Positions 26,050 through 38,069 of a stretch of DNA of 64,000 nt are shown here, piece after piece. A program made the translations under genes and the position numbers. Under the pieces are notes generated by a model. The model ran no database searches. It was not told the origin of the DNA and saw nothing but the letters and a program-made list of their open reading frames with translations. The stretch lies in NCBI RefSeq assembly GCF_000184745.1, contig NC_014931.1, positions 2,294,001 to 2,358,000 on the forward strand, read 5' to 3'. The first letter of the stretch is position 1. Each line of letters starts with the position of its first letter. This DNA comes from Variovorax paradoxus EPS (GTDB taxonomy: Bacteria > Pseudomonadota > Gammaproteobacteria > Burkholderiales > Burkholderiaceae_C).

Positions 26050-26799
26050 ATGCAAGCCTTGTATGTCTATGTGATCGTCGGCGCCGTGCTGGCGGGATTC
26101 GTGCAGGGCCTCTCGGGCTTTGCGTTCGGACTGGTCGCGATGTCGGTCTGGGCCTGGACGCTGGAGCCCCAACTCGCCGCGGTGCTTGCGCTGTTCGGTG
26201 CGCTGACGGGGCAGGTGATCGCGGCTGTCACGGTGCGGCGTGCTTTCGACAAATCCTTGCTCTGGCCGTTCGTGCTCGGCGGCCTGGTCGGCGTACCGTT
26301 CGGCGTGTGGCTGCTGCCGCATCTGGATCTCGTGGTCTTCAAGGTGTGCCTGGGCACGCTGCTGGTGCTGTGGTGCCCGGCGATGCTGATGTCGCAGCAC
26401 CTGCCGAAGATCACCTTCGGTGGCCGCGTGGCGGATGGCATCGTCGGCGCCATCGGCGGAGCGATGGCGGGTATCGGGGGCTTCTCCGGGACGATCCCGA
26501 CGCTCTGGTGCACGCTGCGCGGCTTTCAGCGCGACACGCAGCGGGCGGTGATCCAGAACTTCAATCTCTCGATGCTGCTGGTGGCGTTCGCGATCCATCT
26601 GTTCAGCGGGAGCATCGTGCCTTCGACGGTGCCGCTGCTGGGGCTCGTGGCGCTGGCCGTCGCGGTGCCGGTGCTGCTGGGCGCGCGGCTTTATATCGGG
26701 ATCAGCGAGACGGCGTTCAGGAAGCTGGTGCTGGGGTTGCTCACCGCATCGGGTGTTGCGATGCTGGCGTCGGCAGTGCCGGCGCTGCTGCAGCGCTGA
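26050..26799 (+). CDS. TauE/SafE family sulfite exporter-like protein
   Basis: Integral membrane protein of 249 aa with about eight hydrophobic helices and the TauE/SafE pattern GFVQGLSGFAFGLVAMSVWA near the N-terminus and GGAMAGIGGFSGTIPTLWC in the middle. Members export sulfite, sulfoacetate or other organosulfonates, or take up small acids. No sulfonate genes are adjacent, so the substrate is open. It follows the MFS gene by 63 bp and ends 1 bp before the stop of the convergent AEC transporter gene. Confidence 0.88.
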   Translation: MQALYVYVIVGAVLAGFVQGLSGFAFGLVAMSVWAWTLEPQLAAVLALFGALTGQVIAAVTVRRAFDKSLLWPFVLGGLVGVPFGVWLLPHLDLVVFKVCLGTLLVLWCPAMLMSQHLPKITFGGRVADGIVGAIGGAMAGIGGFSGTIPTLWCTLRGFQRDTQRAVIQNFNLSMLLVAFAIHLFSGSIVPSTVPLLGLVALAVAVPVLLGARLYIGISETAFRKLVLGLLTASGVAMLASAVPALLQR

Positions 26800-26800
26800 G

Positions 26801-27718
26801 CTATCTCGGCAACGCCAGCGCAAACGGCAGGCTCGCCACCCCCAGCACCGTCGACAGCGTCACCAGCCCCGCCACATACGGCCCGTTGTAGCCCATGCGC
26901 GCCGCGAGCACATAGGCGCTCGAAGCGGTCGGCACTGCCGAAAAAGCCATCAGCACCGACGCCTGGATGCCGTCGAGCCGCAGCGCGCGTGCCAGTCCCC
27001 ACGCCACCAGCGGAAGGATCAGGTGCCGGATCGCCAGCACCGACGCCGCGAGCACCTTGCCGCGCCCGAGCGTCGCGAACTGCATGCCCGCGCCGGCGGC
27101 CAGGAGGCCCAGCGCGAGCGAGGCCGCGCCGATGCGCGTGAGCGTCGGCGTGAGCCAGGTCGGCACCGTGAAGCCCAGCAGGTTCGCCAGCAGCCCGGCC
27201 ACCGTGGCCACGATCAGCGGGTTGCGCACCAGTTGCCGCACGAAGCCGGTCTGCGCATGCCGCGTCATCGGCCACACGGCGGCGATGTTGAACATCGGCA
27301 CGCACACGCCGATCAGCACCGCGATGAGCAAGAGGCCTTCAGGGCCAGCGAGCCGGTCGGCCAGCGCGAGGCAGATGAAGGAGTTGAAGCGGAACGCCAC
27401 CTGCGCGCTCGCGGCATGGTCACGCCGGTCGATGTGCGTACCGAGCCCGGGCACGAAGGGCAGGGCGTAGGCCAGCGCGATGCCGCAGAGCCCGACGCCG
27501 ACACCCGCGGTCAGCAGGCTCGAGGTGGCGCCGAAGTCGAGCGGGCTGCGCACGATCGAGTGGAACAGCAGCACCGGAAAAAGAAAGTAGTAGACGAGGC
27601 TCTCGACCTGGTCCCACACGCGGCGGTCGAGCGCGGTGTAGCGGCACAGGAGCCAGCCGATGGCGATGAGGGAGAAGTCGGGGAAAAGCAGCTGCGCATA
27701 GTTCACCGCTTCGAGCAT
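26801..27718 (-). CDS. AEC family transporter (auxin efflux carrier type)
   Basis: Ten-helix carrier of 305 aa of the AEC family, which moves malonate, malate and similar compounds. It has two similar five-helix halves; the N-terminal half contains LLFPDFSLIAIGWLLCRY and the C-terminal half LPLVAWGLARALRLDG and SSAYVLAARMGYNG. The ATG at 27718 was chosen; a GTG three codons upstream is possible. It diverges from a Bug-type binding protein gene across 118 bp. Confidence 0.87.
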   Translation of the reverse strand: MLEAVNYAQLLFPDFSLIAIGWLLCRYTALDRRVWDQVESLVYYFLFPVLLFHSIVRSPLDFGATSSLLTAGVGVGLCGIALAYALPFVPGLGTHIDRRDHAASAQVAFRFNSFICLALADRLAGPEGLLLIAVLIGVCVPMFNIAAVWPMTRHAQTGFVRQLVRNPLIVATVAGLLANLLGFTVPTWLTPTLTRIGAASLALGLLAAGAGMQFATLGRGKVLAASVLAIRHLILPLVAWGLARALRLDGIQASVLMAFSAVPTASSAYVLAARMGYNGPYVAGLVTLSTVLGVASLPFALALPR

Positions 27719-27836
27719 AAACCGCACGGACCATGGGTAATCCAGAGCACGAGGCCGGCGCCGGAGCCGCTAGCATCCGGGCTTCGCTTTTTTCGACATT
27801 CGTCAGTCAAAGCCAGTCAATTCAAGGAGTTATTCG

Positions 27837-28811
27837 ATGCAACGTCGTCAATGGAGCGCCCTGATGGGGGCAGTCGCCCTGGCCGCAGTCGCGGGCCAGA
27901 GCTTTGCGCAAGGCTATCCCAACAAGCCGGTCGAACTGAGCGTGCCGTTCGCTCCGGGCGGCACGACGGACATCGTGGCGCGCGTCATTTCCGATCCGCT
28001 GGGCAAGATCCTGGGCCAGCCCGTGGTGGTGATCAACCGCGCCGGTGGCGGCGGCATCGTCGGCGCGGCCGAAACCGCCCGCGCCACGCCCGATGGCTAC
28101 AAGCTCGGCGTGGCCACCGTGTCGAGCACGGCCGCCAATCCGGCGATCAACCCCAAGGTGCCGTACGACCCGATCAACGACTTCACGCCGATCACCAACA
28201 TCGCGGCCACGCCGAACATCATTGCGGTGAATCCGAGCTTTCCGGCGAAGAACTACGCCGAGTTCGTGGCCGAGCTGAAGAAGAACCCCGGCAAGTATTC
28301 GTACGCCTCGTCGGGCACGGGCGGCATCGGCCACCTCTTGATGGAGCTCTACAAGAGCCTGACGAACACCTTCGTGACGCACATCCCGTACCGCGGCGCG
28401 GGTCCGGCGCTGAACGACGTGGTGGCCGGCCAGGTGCCGATCATGTTCGACAACATCCCCTCGGCGATGCCCTTCATCACCAGCGGCCGGCTGATCCCGA
28501 TCGTGGTGTCGGCGCCCCAGCGTCTGGCCGCCCTGCCGAACGTGCCGACCTTCAAGGAAGTGGGCCTGGAGCCGGTGAACCGCATGGCCTACTACGGCAT
28601 CCTGGGCCCGAAGGGCTTGCCGAAGGACGTGATCGACAAGGTCGCCGCGGGCGTGAAGAAGGCGGTGGAAGATCCTGCGGTGAAGAAGCGCATCGAAGAC
28701 ACCGGCTCGCTGATCGTGGCCAACTCGCCCGAGCAGTTCGCAGCGCAGATCAAGGCCGAGTACGAGGTGTACAAGCAGGTCGTGAAGAAGCAGAACCTGA
28801 AGCTCGACTGA
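27837..28811 (+). CDS. Tripartite tricarboxylate transporter (Bug/TctC) binding protein
   Basis: Periplasmic solute-binding receptor of 324 aa. Signal peptide MQRRQWSALMGAVALAAVAG is cleaved after SFA near 24. The mature N-terminus YPNKPVELSVPFAPGGTTDI is the Bug-family hallmark (beta1 strand plus the PGG ligand loop). AAGGAG lies upstream of the ATG. No TctA/TctB membrane genes are nearby, as is usual for the many orphan Bug receptors of Burkholderiales. A strong terminator follows it, so it is a single-gene unit. Ligand unknown, probably a carboxylate. Confidence 0.92.
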   Translation: MQRRQWSALMGAVALAAVAGQSFAQGYPNKPVELSVPFAPGGTTDIVARVISDPLGKILGQPVVVINRAGGGGIVGAAETARATPDGYKLGVATVSSTAANPAINPKVPYDPINDFTPITNIAATPNIIAVNPSFPAKNYAEFVAELKKNPGKYSYASSGTGGIGHLLMELYKSLTNTFVTHIPYRGAGPALNDVVAGQVPIMFDNIPSAMPFITSGRLIPIVVSAPQRLAALPNVPTFKEVGLEPVNRMAYYGILGPKGLPKDVIDKVAAGVKKAVEDPAVKKRIEDTGSLIVANSPEQFAAQIKAEYEVYKQVVKKQNLKLD

Positions 28812-28827
28812 TCGGCCTTCGCCCCGC

Positions 28828-28862
28828 AAAAGCCGCCCCGCATTCGGGGCGGCTTTTTCTTT
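28828..28862 (+). terminator. Rho-independent terminator after the Bug receptor gene
   Basis: A 13-bp stem, AAAAGCCGCCCCG (28828-28840) pairing with CGGGGCGGCTTTT (28845-28857), with a 4-base CATT loop, is followed by more T residues. It lies 17 bp past the stop at 28811 and just before the xerD start, so it separates the two transcripts. Confidence 0.9.
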
Positions 28863-28878
28863 TGTTATCTTGCACCGC

Positions 28879-29790
28879 ATGACCGAGGCCGCCGCAGCAC
28901 CCACCCCTGAAATCGACGAGTTCATCGACGCCCTCTGGCTCGAGGACGGGCTCTCGAAGAACACGCTGGCCGCGTACCGCCGCGACCTCGCGCTGTTCTC
29001 GCAATGGCTGGGCAAGCAGCGCAGCGGCATTGCGCTCGATACGGCGCAGGAGTCCGACGTGCAGGCCTACATGGGCGTGCGCCTCTCGACCAAGGGCAAG
29101 GCCACCTCGGCCAACCGGCGGCTCACCGTGTTCAAGCGCTACTACCGATGGGCGCTGCGCGAACGCCGCATCACGGCGGACCCGACGATCCGGCTCGCGC
29201 CTGCGCGGCAGATGCCCCGTGCCATCAAGACGCTGTCGGAGAAACAGGTCGACGATCTGCTGGCCGCGCCGGATGTCGAGACGCCGTTGGGCCTTCGTGA
29301 CCGCGCGATGCTCGAGGTGATGTATGCCAGCGGCCTGCGCGTGAGCGAGTTGGTGGCGCTCAAGGTCATCGACATGAGCCTCAACGACGGCGTGCTGCGC
29401 GTGCTCGGCAAGGGCAACAAGGAGCGGCTCGTGCCCTTCGGCGGCGAGGCGCGGCGCTGGATCGAGCGCTACCTCGAGGAGTCGCGCCCGGTCATCCTCG
29501 ATGGACAGCAGACGCCCGATCTCTTCGTGACCGCACGCGGCGCGGGCATGACGCGCGTGATGTTCTGGATCATCGTGAAGAAGCAGGCCGCGGCTGCGGG
29601 CATCCATGTGCCGCTGTCGCCGCACACGCTGCGGCACGCCTTCGCCACGCACCTCTTGAACCACGGCGTGGACCTGCGCGCGGTGCAACTGCTGCTCGGC
29701 CATGCCGACATATCAACGACCACCATCTACACGCACGTGGCGCGCGAACGCCTGAAGCAACTGCACGCGGCGCACCATCCGCGCGGTTGA
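28879..29790 (+). CDS. xerD: Site-specific tyrosine recombinase XerD
   Basis: Tyrosine recombinase of 303 aa that with XerC resolves chromosome dimers at dif. The N-terminal SAM-like DNA-binding domain spans 10-95 and the catalytic domain 115-295. The catalytic set is complete: Arg154 (SGLRVSEL), Lys178 (GKGNKER), His249 and Arg252 (SPHTLRHAF), His275 (LGHADIS) and Tyr284. Its length and the ARQMPRAIKTLSEKQVDDLL linker match the housekeeping enzyme, not a phage integrase, and no att-like duplication is visible beside it. It starts 17 bp after a terminator. Confidence 0.92.
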   Translation: MTEAAAAPTPEIDEFIDALWLEDGLSKNTLAAYRRDLALFSQWLGKQRSGIALDTAQESDVQAYMGVRLSTKGKATSANRRLTVFKRYYRWALRERRITADPTIRLAPARQMPRAIKTLSEKQVDDLLAAPDVETPLGLRDRAMLEVMYASGLRVSELVALKVIDMSLNDGVLRVLGKGNKERLVPFGGEARRWIERYLEESRPVILDGQQTPDLFVTARGAGMTRVMFWIIVKKQAAAAGIHVPLSPHTLRHAFATHLLNHGVDLRAVQLLLGHADISTTTIYTHVARERLKQLHAAHHPRG

Positions 29791-29802
29791 ACCCGCGTTC
29801 GC

Positions 29803-30687
29803 TCAGGCCTTGCGCTTGCGCGCCTCGATGGCCGGCACCAGCGTGTCGAAGAAGGCGCTGACCATGCGCATCTCGCGCCGCTCCGCGAGGCACAGCACGT
29901 GCGCATACGTGAAGATCTCGGTGTCGCTGAAGCCGACCATGCGCAGGTCGGGGCTCGGCACGAACTCCACGCTCGATACCGCCGCAATGCCCAAGCCTTG
30001 CGACACGGCTTCGCGGATCACCTCGCGGCTGCTGATCTCCATCACCACATCGACCTCGACCTTCGCCTTGGCGAGCGCAAGTTCGAGCGCCTTGCGCGTG
30101 GTCGATCCTTGCTCCCGCATGATGAGCCGCTCGCCCTGCAACTCCGCAAGCCGGATGTTGCGCCGGCGCGCGAAGCGGTGCGTGGATGGCACGAACATCA
30201 CGACCGGGTGCTGGCTGAACGGCACCGACAGGAACCGGTCGTCGCGCACCATCTGCGCGAGCACGCCGACGTCGGCGCTGTAGTCCACGAGGCTGTCGAG
30301 CACGTCCTGCGAATTGCCGGTGCTTACGGTGACCTTCACACCGGGGTAGCGCAGGCTGAAGTCGACCAGCATCTTGGTCACGTGATAGGGCCCCACGGCC
30401 GCCACGCGCAGGTGGCCGGTGCGCAGCGTGCCCGCATCTCCGAGCAGCGCGACCGCATCGCCTTCGAGGCTGAAGATCTGCTGCGCGAGCTGCATCAGCT
30501 GCTCGCCGATTTCGGTGAGCTGCACGCGCCGGCCTCGCCGGTGAAAGAGCTCCACCTGATACGCCTCTTCGAGAAACCGCACCTGCGTGGTGATGGTGGG
30601 CTGGCTCACATGCAGGTGTTCGGCGGCCTTGGTGAAGCTGCCCTCGCGGGCCACGGCATAGAAGGAACGCAGCTGTGTGAGGCGCAT
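29803..30687 (-). CDS. LysR family regulator of the phosphonate operon
   Basis: LysR-type regulator of 294 aa. The helix-turn-helix at 1-60 contains FTKAAEHLHVSQPTITTQV; the effector domain (about 90-290) contains MREQGSTTRKALELAL, which resembles the CysB/CbbR-type effector fold. It is divergent from phnD, 222 bp away, with a perfect 16-bp palindrome just before its start. It is most likely the activator of the phosphonate genes, responding to a phosphonate or a breakdown product. This makes the operon substrate-induced rather than only phosphate-starvation controlled. Confidence 0.9.
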   Translation of the reverse strand: MRLTQLRSFYAVAREGSFTKAAEHLHVSQPTITTQVRFLEEAYQVELFHRRGRRVQLTEIGEQLMQLAQQIFSLEGDAVALLGDAGTLRTGHLRVAAVGPYHVTKMLVDFSLRYPGVKVTVSTGNSQDVLDSLVDYSADVGVLAQMVRDDRFLSVPFSQHPVVMFVPSTHRFARRRNIRLAELQGERLIMREQGSTTRKALELALAKAKVEVDVVMEISSREVIREAVSQGLGIAAVSSVEFVPSPDLRMVGFSDTEIFTYAHVLCLAERREMRMVSAFFDTLVPAIEARKRKA

Positions 30688-30700
30688 GGGGAAGACCCTT

Positions 30701-30716
30701 TGAATCTATAGATTCA
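30701..30716. promoter_or_regulatory. Perfect palindrome, putative LysR binding site
   Basis: TGAATCTATAGATTCA is a perfect 16-bp palindrome containing the T-N11-A layout of LysR boxes, 13 bp before the LysR start codon and 193 bp before phnD. A related GTATATAGATC follows at 30717-30727, and an ATCGAA...TTCGAT inverted repeat at 30728-30753. The cluster fits recognition and activation sites of a divergently acting LysR protein. Confidence 0.55.
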
Positions 30717-30909
30717 GTATATAGATCATCGAAAAAAATTGAATTTGTTCGATACGAGCCTCGGTGATTTACTCCGCTTCAAGACGGACCAGGCAGCGAC
30801 AGAAATACGCCGGACGTCCCGAAATCCTCTCGATGTCATGACCACGACACGAAGCACTGGAAGACTCGGAACGGGCGCTTTTGCCCTTCGAAACCACCAG
30901 GAGGAATTC

Positions 30910-31799
30910 ATGCAACACAGACCACTGGAGACAACCATGATGAAGCGCAGAAAGTTGCTGTTCGGCACTGCCGCCGTCACAGCGTCCGCCTTCGTGCCGA
31001 TGGCACGGGCACAGCAGGTTCTCACTGTCGGGCTGATTCCTTCCGAGGATTCGCGCGCCATGATCGCCAACAGCCAGGCCATGATGGACATGCTGTCCAA
31101 GGCCCTGGGATTCGCGGTCAAGCCCTTCGTGGCGGCCGACTACAACGGCGTGATCGAAGCGCTGCGTTCCAAGCGTCTCGACGTGGCCTACCTCGGCCCC
31201 TTCTCGTACGTGCTGGGCGCAACGGTCGCCGACATCGAAGCCTTCGCCGTCGCCGAAACCAAGAAGGCCGGACGCACCTTCTATTACAGCCAGATCGTCA
31301 CGCACAAGGACACCGGCATCAAGACGGTGGCCGACCTGAAGGGGAAGACCTTCGCGTTCGTCGATCCGAGTTCCACGTCGGGCCACCTGTTCCCGAAGGC
31401 GGGGCTGATGAAGCTGGGCTTCAACACCGACAAGGACTTCGGCCGCGTGATCTTCTCGGGCTCGCACGACTCCAGCGCGATCGCGGTGCAGAACAAGAAG
31501 GTGGAGGCAGCGGCGATTGCCGACCGCATCCTCGATGCCGCGGTTTCGAAAGGCCTCGTCAAGCGCGAAGACCTGGTCGAGGTGTGGAAGTCGGACCCGA
31601 TTCCCGAGTCGCCCACCGTCTGGCGCAAGGACCTGCCCGCCGACCTCAAGACGCGCGTGCAGGCCGCCTTCCTGCAGGTGAAGGACATTCCCTGGTCCGA
31701 CCAGGGCGAGCTCAACGGTTTCCACCCGACCAACGACGCGGCCTACAACATCATCCGCGACACGGCCAAGGTGCTGAACCTCGACCTGAGGAAGATGAA

Positions 31800-31803
<4 letters not shown>
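30910..31803 (+). CDS. phnD: Phosphonate ABC transporter substrate-binding protein
   Basis: Periplasmic phosphonate-binding protein, 297 aa. The conserved PhnD pattern is visible: LTVGLIPSEDS after the signal, LRSKRLDVAYLGPFSYVL (ligand loop), FVDPSSTSGHLFPKAGLM, and SGSHDSSAIAVQNKKVEAAA. The signal peptide contains KRRKLLFGTAAVTASAF and is cleaved near ARA. AGGAGG at 30898-30903 supports the ATG at 30910; an ATG at 30937 with GGAG before it would remove nine residues. It is first in the operon and overlaps phnC by 4 bp. Confidence 0.92.
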
Positions 31804-34710
<2,907 letters not shown>

Positions 34711-34720
34711 CGAGAAACCC

Positions 34721-35824
34721 ATGAGCGCCAACTACCACAACCCCGTACAGAGCGTGTACGGGGCAGGGGCCCTGTCGTCCCTGCCGAAACTGCTCGACGG
34801 CCGCCGCGCCGCGCTGGTGACCTTTCCGGAGGCCCGCGCCATCGGCCTGCTGGGCCGGCTGGAGTCTGTGCTGCAGGGCGCACTGGCCTGCACCATCGAT
34901 CAGACGCGGCCCAACCCCGATGTCGCTGAACTGGCGAGCCTTTACGAGTGGTTCTGGCGCGAGCATGCGGATGTGGAAGTGCTCATCGCGGTCGGCGGCG
35001 GCAGCGCCATCGATACGGCGAAGGCGCTCATGGTCGCGAACGATGCGGCGAGCTTTGCCGATCTGGTGGCGGGCCTTGCCGGCGAGCGGCCATTCGTGCC
35101 CACGCGCAGCAAGATGCTGATCGCCGTGCCTACCACCGCAGGCACCGGCAGCGAGGTCACGCCCTGGGCCACGGTGTGGGACCGCGAACGGCAGAAGAAG
35201 TATTCGCTGCACCTGCCCGAGACCTGGCCGCGCTACGCGGTGGTCGACCCGGAGCTGATGCTGTCTCTGCCCGCGGCCGTCACACTGCAGAGCGGGCTCG
35301 ATGCGCTGTCGCATGCACTGGAGGCGATCTGGAACGTGAATGCGAATCCGCTGTCCGACACCTTTGCGGTCTCGGCCGTGCGCGACACGCTCGAGGTGCT
35401 GCCCCAGTTGATGGCCCAGCTCGACAACGTCGAACTGCGGGGGCGCATGGCGCTCGCGGCACTGAAGGCCGGCATGGCGTTCTCCAACACCAAGACGGCA
35501 CTCGCGCATTCCATCTCCTACGAGATGACGCTGCGCTACGGCCTGCCGCACGGCATCGCCTGTTCGTTCCTGCTGCCGATGGTGCTGGAGCGCGCGATCG
35601 GCCGGCGCGCCGACCGCGATGCGGTGCTGCGCGAAGCCCTTGGCATGCCGCTAGCGGAGGCGCCGCAACAGCTGGCGGCCTTCATCGAATCGCTGGGCGT
35701 GAAGACGCGCTTCGCCGATTACGGCGTGGGCGACGACGAAGCCCGCGAGATGCTGCTGCACGCCCAGGGCGGCGCGCGCGGAAAGAACTTCATCGGCAAC
35801 GACCTTGCGGAGAACCAGGCATGA
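34721..35824 (+). CDS. Iron-containing alcohol dehydrogenase, phosphonoacetaldehyde reductase type
   Basis: Fe-ADH superfamily enzyme of 367 aa. The NAD(P)-binding GGGSAID is near 93-99, PTTAGTGSEVTPWA near 137-150, and the metal His residues are in DALSHALEA and GLPHGIACS. It resembles enzymes that interconvert phosphonoacetaldehyde and 2-hydroxyethylphosphonate (PhpC type). Lying between the phosphonoacetate hydrolase and phosphonoacetaldehyde dehydrogenase genes, it most simply oxidises 2-hydroxyethylphosphonate to phosphonoacetaldehyde for PhnY. The direction and substrate are inferred. It overlaps phnY by 4 bp. Confidence 0.85.
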   Translation: MSANYHNPVQSVYGAGALSSLPKLLDGRRAALVTFPEARAIGLLGRLESVLQGALACTIDQTRPNPDVAELASLYEWFWREHADVEVLIAVGGGSAIDTAKALMVANDAASFADLVAGLAGERPFVPTRSKMLIAVPTTAGTGSEVTPWATVWDRERQKKYSLHLPETWPRYAVVDPELMLSLPAAVTLQSGLDALSHALEAIWNVNANPLSDTFAVSAVRDTLEVLPQLMAQLDNVELRGRMALAALKAGMAFSNTKTALAHSISYEMTLRYGLPHGIACSFLLPMVLERAIGRRADRDAVLREALGMPLAEAPQQLAAFIESLGVKTRFADYGVGDDEAREMLLHAQGGARGKNFIGNDLAENQA

Positions 35825-37281
35825 CGACGACTTCGACACCGCATCGCGACAGTGCCGGCTTTCGTGCCGAGTCCCTGCGCATCGGCGGCGAGCGCGTGCG
35901 GCGCGAGCGCAAGCTCGATGTGTTCAACCCCTACACCAACGAGCGCGTGGGCACCGTGCCGCTCGCTTCGGTGGACGATGTGCGCGAGGCCTTCCGCGTC
36001 GGCCATGCGTATCGCTCGACGCTGTCGCGCTACGAGCGCGCGAGCATCCTGCAGCGGGCCTGTGCGCTGCTGCGCGCACGCGCCGACGAAGGGGCCGCGA
36101 TCATCACGATGGAATCGGGCCTGTGCAAGAAGGATGCGCTGTATGAGATCGGCCGCGTCGCCGACGTGCTGACCTTCGGCGGGACCGAGGCGCTGCGCGA
36201 CGACGGGCAGGTGTTCTCTTGCGACCTCACCGCGCACGGCAAGAAGCGCAAGGTCATCACGCTGCGTGAGCCGTTGCTGGGCGTGATCACCGCGATCACG
36301 CCGTTCAACCATCCGATGAACCAGGTCGCGCACAAAGTGGTGCCGAGCATCGCGACCAACAACCGCATGGTGCTCAAGCCGTCGGAGAAGGTGCCGCTCT
36401 CGGCCTTCTACCTGGCAGACATCCTCTATGAGGCAGGCTTGCCGCCCGAGATGTTCCAGGTGCTGACGGGAGACCCGCGCGAGATCGCCGACGAGCTCAT
36501 CACGAATGCACAGGTGGACCTCGTCACCTTCACCGGCGGCGTGGCCATCGGCAAGTACATCGCGGCGAAGGCCGGCTACCGGCGCATCGTGCTGGAACTG
36601 GGCGGCAACGACCCGCTGATCGTGATGGAAGACGCGGACCTCGACCGCGCCTCCGACCTCGCGGTGCAGGGCTCGTACAAGAACTCGGGCCAGCGCTGCA
36701 CGGCAGTCAAGCGGATGCTGGTGCACAAGGATGTGGCGAGCGAGTTCACCGAGCGCGTGGTCGAGAAGACGAAGCGCTGGAAATACGGCGACCCCGCGGA
36801 CGCGAACAACGACATGGGCACGGTGATCGACGAGGCCGCAGCCCGCCGCTTCGAATTGCTGGTGGACGAGGCGGTGGCATTGGGTGCGCGGCTGCTCGTG
36901 GGCAACCGGCGCGAGGGCGCGCTCTATTCGCCGACCGTGCTGGACAACGTGCGGCCCGAGATGACGGTGGTGCGCGAGGAGACCTTCGGCCCCGTCTCGC
37001 CGATCATCCGCTTCGGCAGCATCGACGAGGCGATCGCCATCTCGAACGGCACGGCCTACGGCCTGTCGTCGGGCATCTGCACCGACCGCATGGACTACGC
37101 GACCCGCTTCGCCAACGAGCTGAAGGTGGGTACGGTGAACGTGTGGGAGGTGCCGGGCTACCGCATCGAGCTCACGCCCTTCGGCGGCATCAAGGACTCG
37201 GGGCTGGGCTACAAGGAGGGGGTGCAGGAGGCGATCAAGTCGTTCACCAACGGCAAGACCTTCACGATGCCCTGGGGCTGA
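35821..37281 (+). CDS. phnY: Phosphonoacetaldehyde dehydrogenase
   Basis: Aldehyde dehydrogenase superfamily enzyme of 486 aa, oxidising phosphonoacetaldehyde to phosphonoacetate with NAD. The catalytic Cys is in NSGQRCTAVKR, the general-base Glu in LELGGNDP, and the cofactor Asn region in ITPFNHPMNQ. The length and KKRKVITLREPLLGVITAIT resemble the S. meliloti PhnY family. It feeds the phosphonoacetate hydrolase PhnA four bases to 1 kb upstream in the same transcript. The start ATG overlaps the stop of the Fe-ADH gene. Confidence 0.92.
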   Translation: MTTTSTPHRDSAGFRAESLRIGGERVRRERKLDVFNPYTNERVGTVPLASVDDVREAFRVGHAYRSTLSRYERASILQRACALLRARADEGAAIITMESGLCKKDALYEIGRVADVLTFGGTEALRDDGQVFSCDLTAHGKKRKVITLREPLLGVITAITPFNHPMNQVAHKVVPSIATNNRMVLKPSEKVPLSAFYLADILYEAGLPPEMFQVLTGDPREIADELITNAQVDLVTFTGGVAIGKYIAAKAGYRRIVLELGGNDPLIVMEDADLDRASDLAVQGSYKNSGQRCTAVKRMLVHKDVASEFTERVVEKTKRWKYGDPADANNDMGTVIDEAAARRFELLVDEAVALGARLLVGNRREGALYSPTVLDNVRPEMTVVREETFGPVSPIIRFGSIDEAIAISNGTAYGLSSGICTDRMDYATRFANELKVGTVNVWEVPGYRIELTPFGGIKDSGLGYKEGVQEAIKSFTNGKTFTMPWG

Positions 37282-37307
37282 ACGGGCGCCTTGCTTACGA
37301 TGCGGGG

Positions 37308-38054
37308 ATGACGCAGATCATTCCCGGAATGCCGCGCATCGGGTGCGCGGGTTGGAGCCTGCCGCGCGACCTGTGGCCGGCGTTTCCCGCCGAGGGCTCA
37401 CACCTCGAGCGCTACGCGCAGCGCTTCGATGCGGTGGAGATCGATACCTCGTTCTATCGGCCGCATCGGCGCGAAACCTACGAGCGCTGGGCCGGCAGCA
37501 CGCCCGACGGATTTCGCTTCGCGGTCAAGCTGCCGAAGACCGTCACGCATGAGCAGCGGCTGGCCGGCGCGATGCCGGCCTTCGATGAATTTCTTTCGCA
37601 GGTCGCGGGGCTGGGCGACAGGCTCGGGTGTCTGGTCGTGCAACTGCCGCCGAGCCTCGCGTTCGATGCTGCCGTCGTTCAACGGTTTCTCACCGATGTT
37701 CGGCGGAGGCACACCGGTCCCGTGGCACTGGAGCCGAGGCATCGCGGCTGGTTCGTGCCGGTGGCCGAGTCGCTGCTGTCGCGCTTCGAGGTCGGTCGCG
37801 TGCTGGCCGATCCGGTGCTGTTCGACGAAGCGGCGGCGCCCGGCGGATGGCCGGGGCTCGTCTACCTGCGGCTGCACGGGTCGCCGCGCCGTTACTGGTC
37901 GGCCTACGACGATGCGCTGCTGGAGCGGCTCGCATCGCGTCTGCGGCTCGCGCGCGAGGAGGGCGCCGTGTGCTGGTGCATCCTGGACAACACAGCGGGT
38001 GGCGAGGCCGTCGGCAACGCGATGACCTTGGCGCGGCTGCTACAAAATCGCTGA
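37308..38054 (+). CDS. DUF72 family protein
   Basis: TIM-barrel-like DUF72 protein of 248 aa (YecE-like). The family pattern is clear: IGCAGWSLP at the N-terminus, YAQRFDAVEIDTSFYR, FAVKLPKTVTHEQRL, LGCLVVQLPPSL, and near the end YLRLHGSPRRYWSAY with a CILDNTAGG tail. Function is not known for the family. It lies 26 bp after phnY and could be read through from the phosphonate operon, but it shows no link to phosphonates. Confidence 0.9.
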   Translation: MTQIIPGMPRIGCAGWSLPRDLWPAFPAEGSHLERYAQRFDAVEIDTSFYRPHRRETYERWAGSTPDGFRFAVKLPKTVTHEQRLAGAMPAFDEFLSQVAGLGDRLGCLVVQLPPSLAFDAAVVQRFLTDVRRRHTGPVALEPRHRGWFVPVAESLLSRFEVGRVLADPVLFDEAAAPGGWPGLVYLRLHGSPRRYWSAYDDALLERLASRLRLAREEGAVCWCILDNTAGGEAVGNAMTLARLLQNR

Positions 38055-38069
38055 TTCATTCGAGGAGAC

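Noticed and set aside
24529..26823. A 764-codon minus-strand open frame opposite the MFS and TauE genes
   Set aside because: Composition is His/Arg/Gln-rich with no motif, and the plus-strand genes have strong membrane-protein signatures. Treated as a shadow.
28879..29790. XerD as the integrase of a mobile element
   Set aside because: Length, motif order and lack of flanking att-like repeats or cargo fit the housekeeping recombinase.
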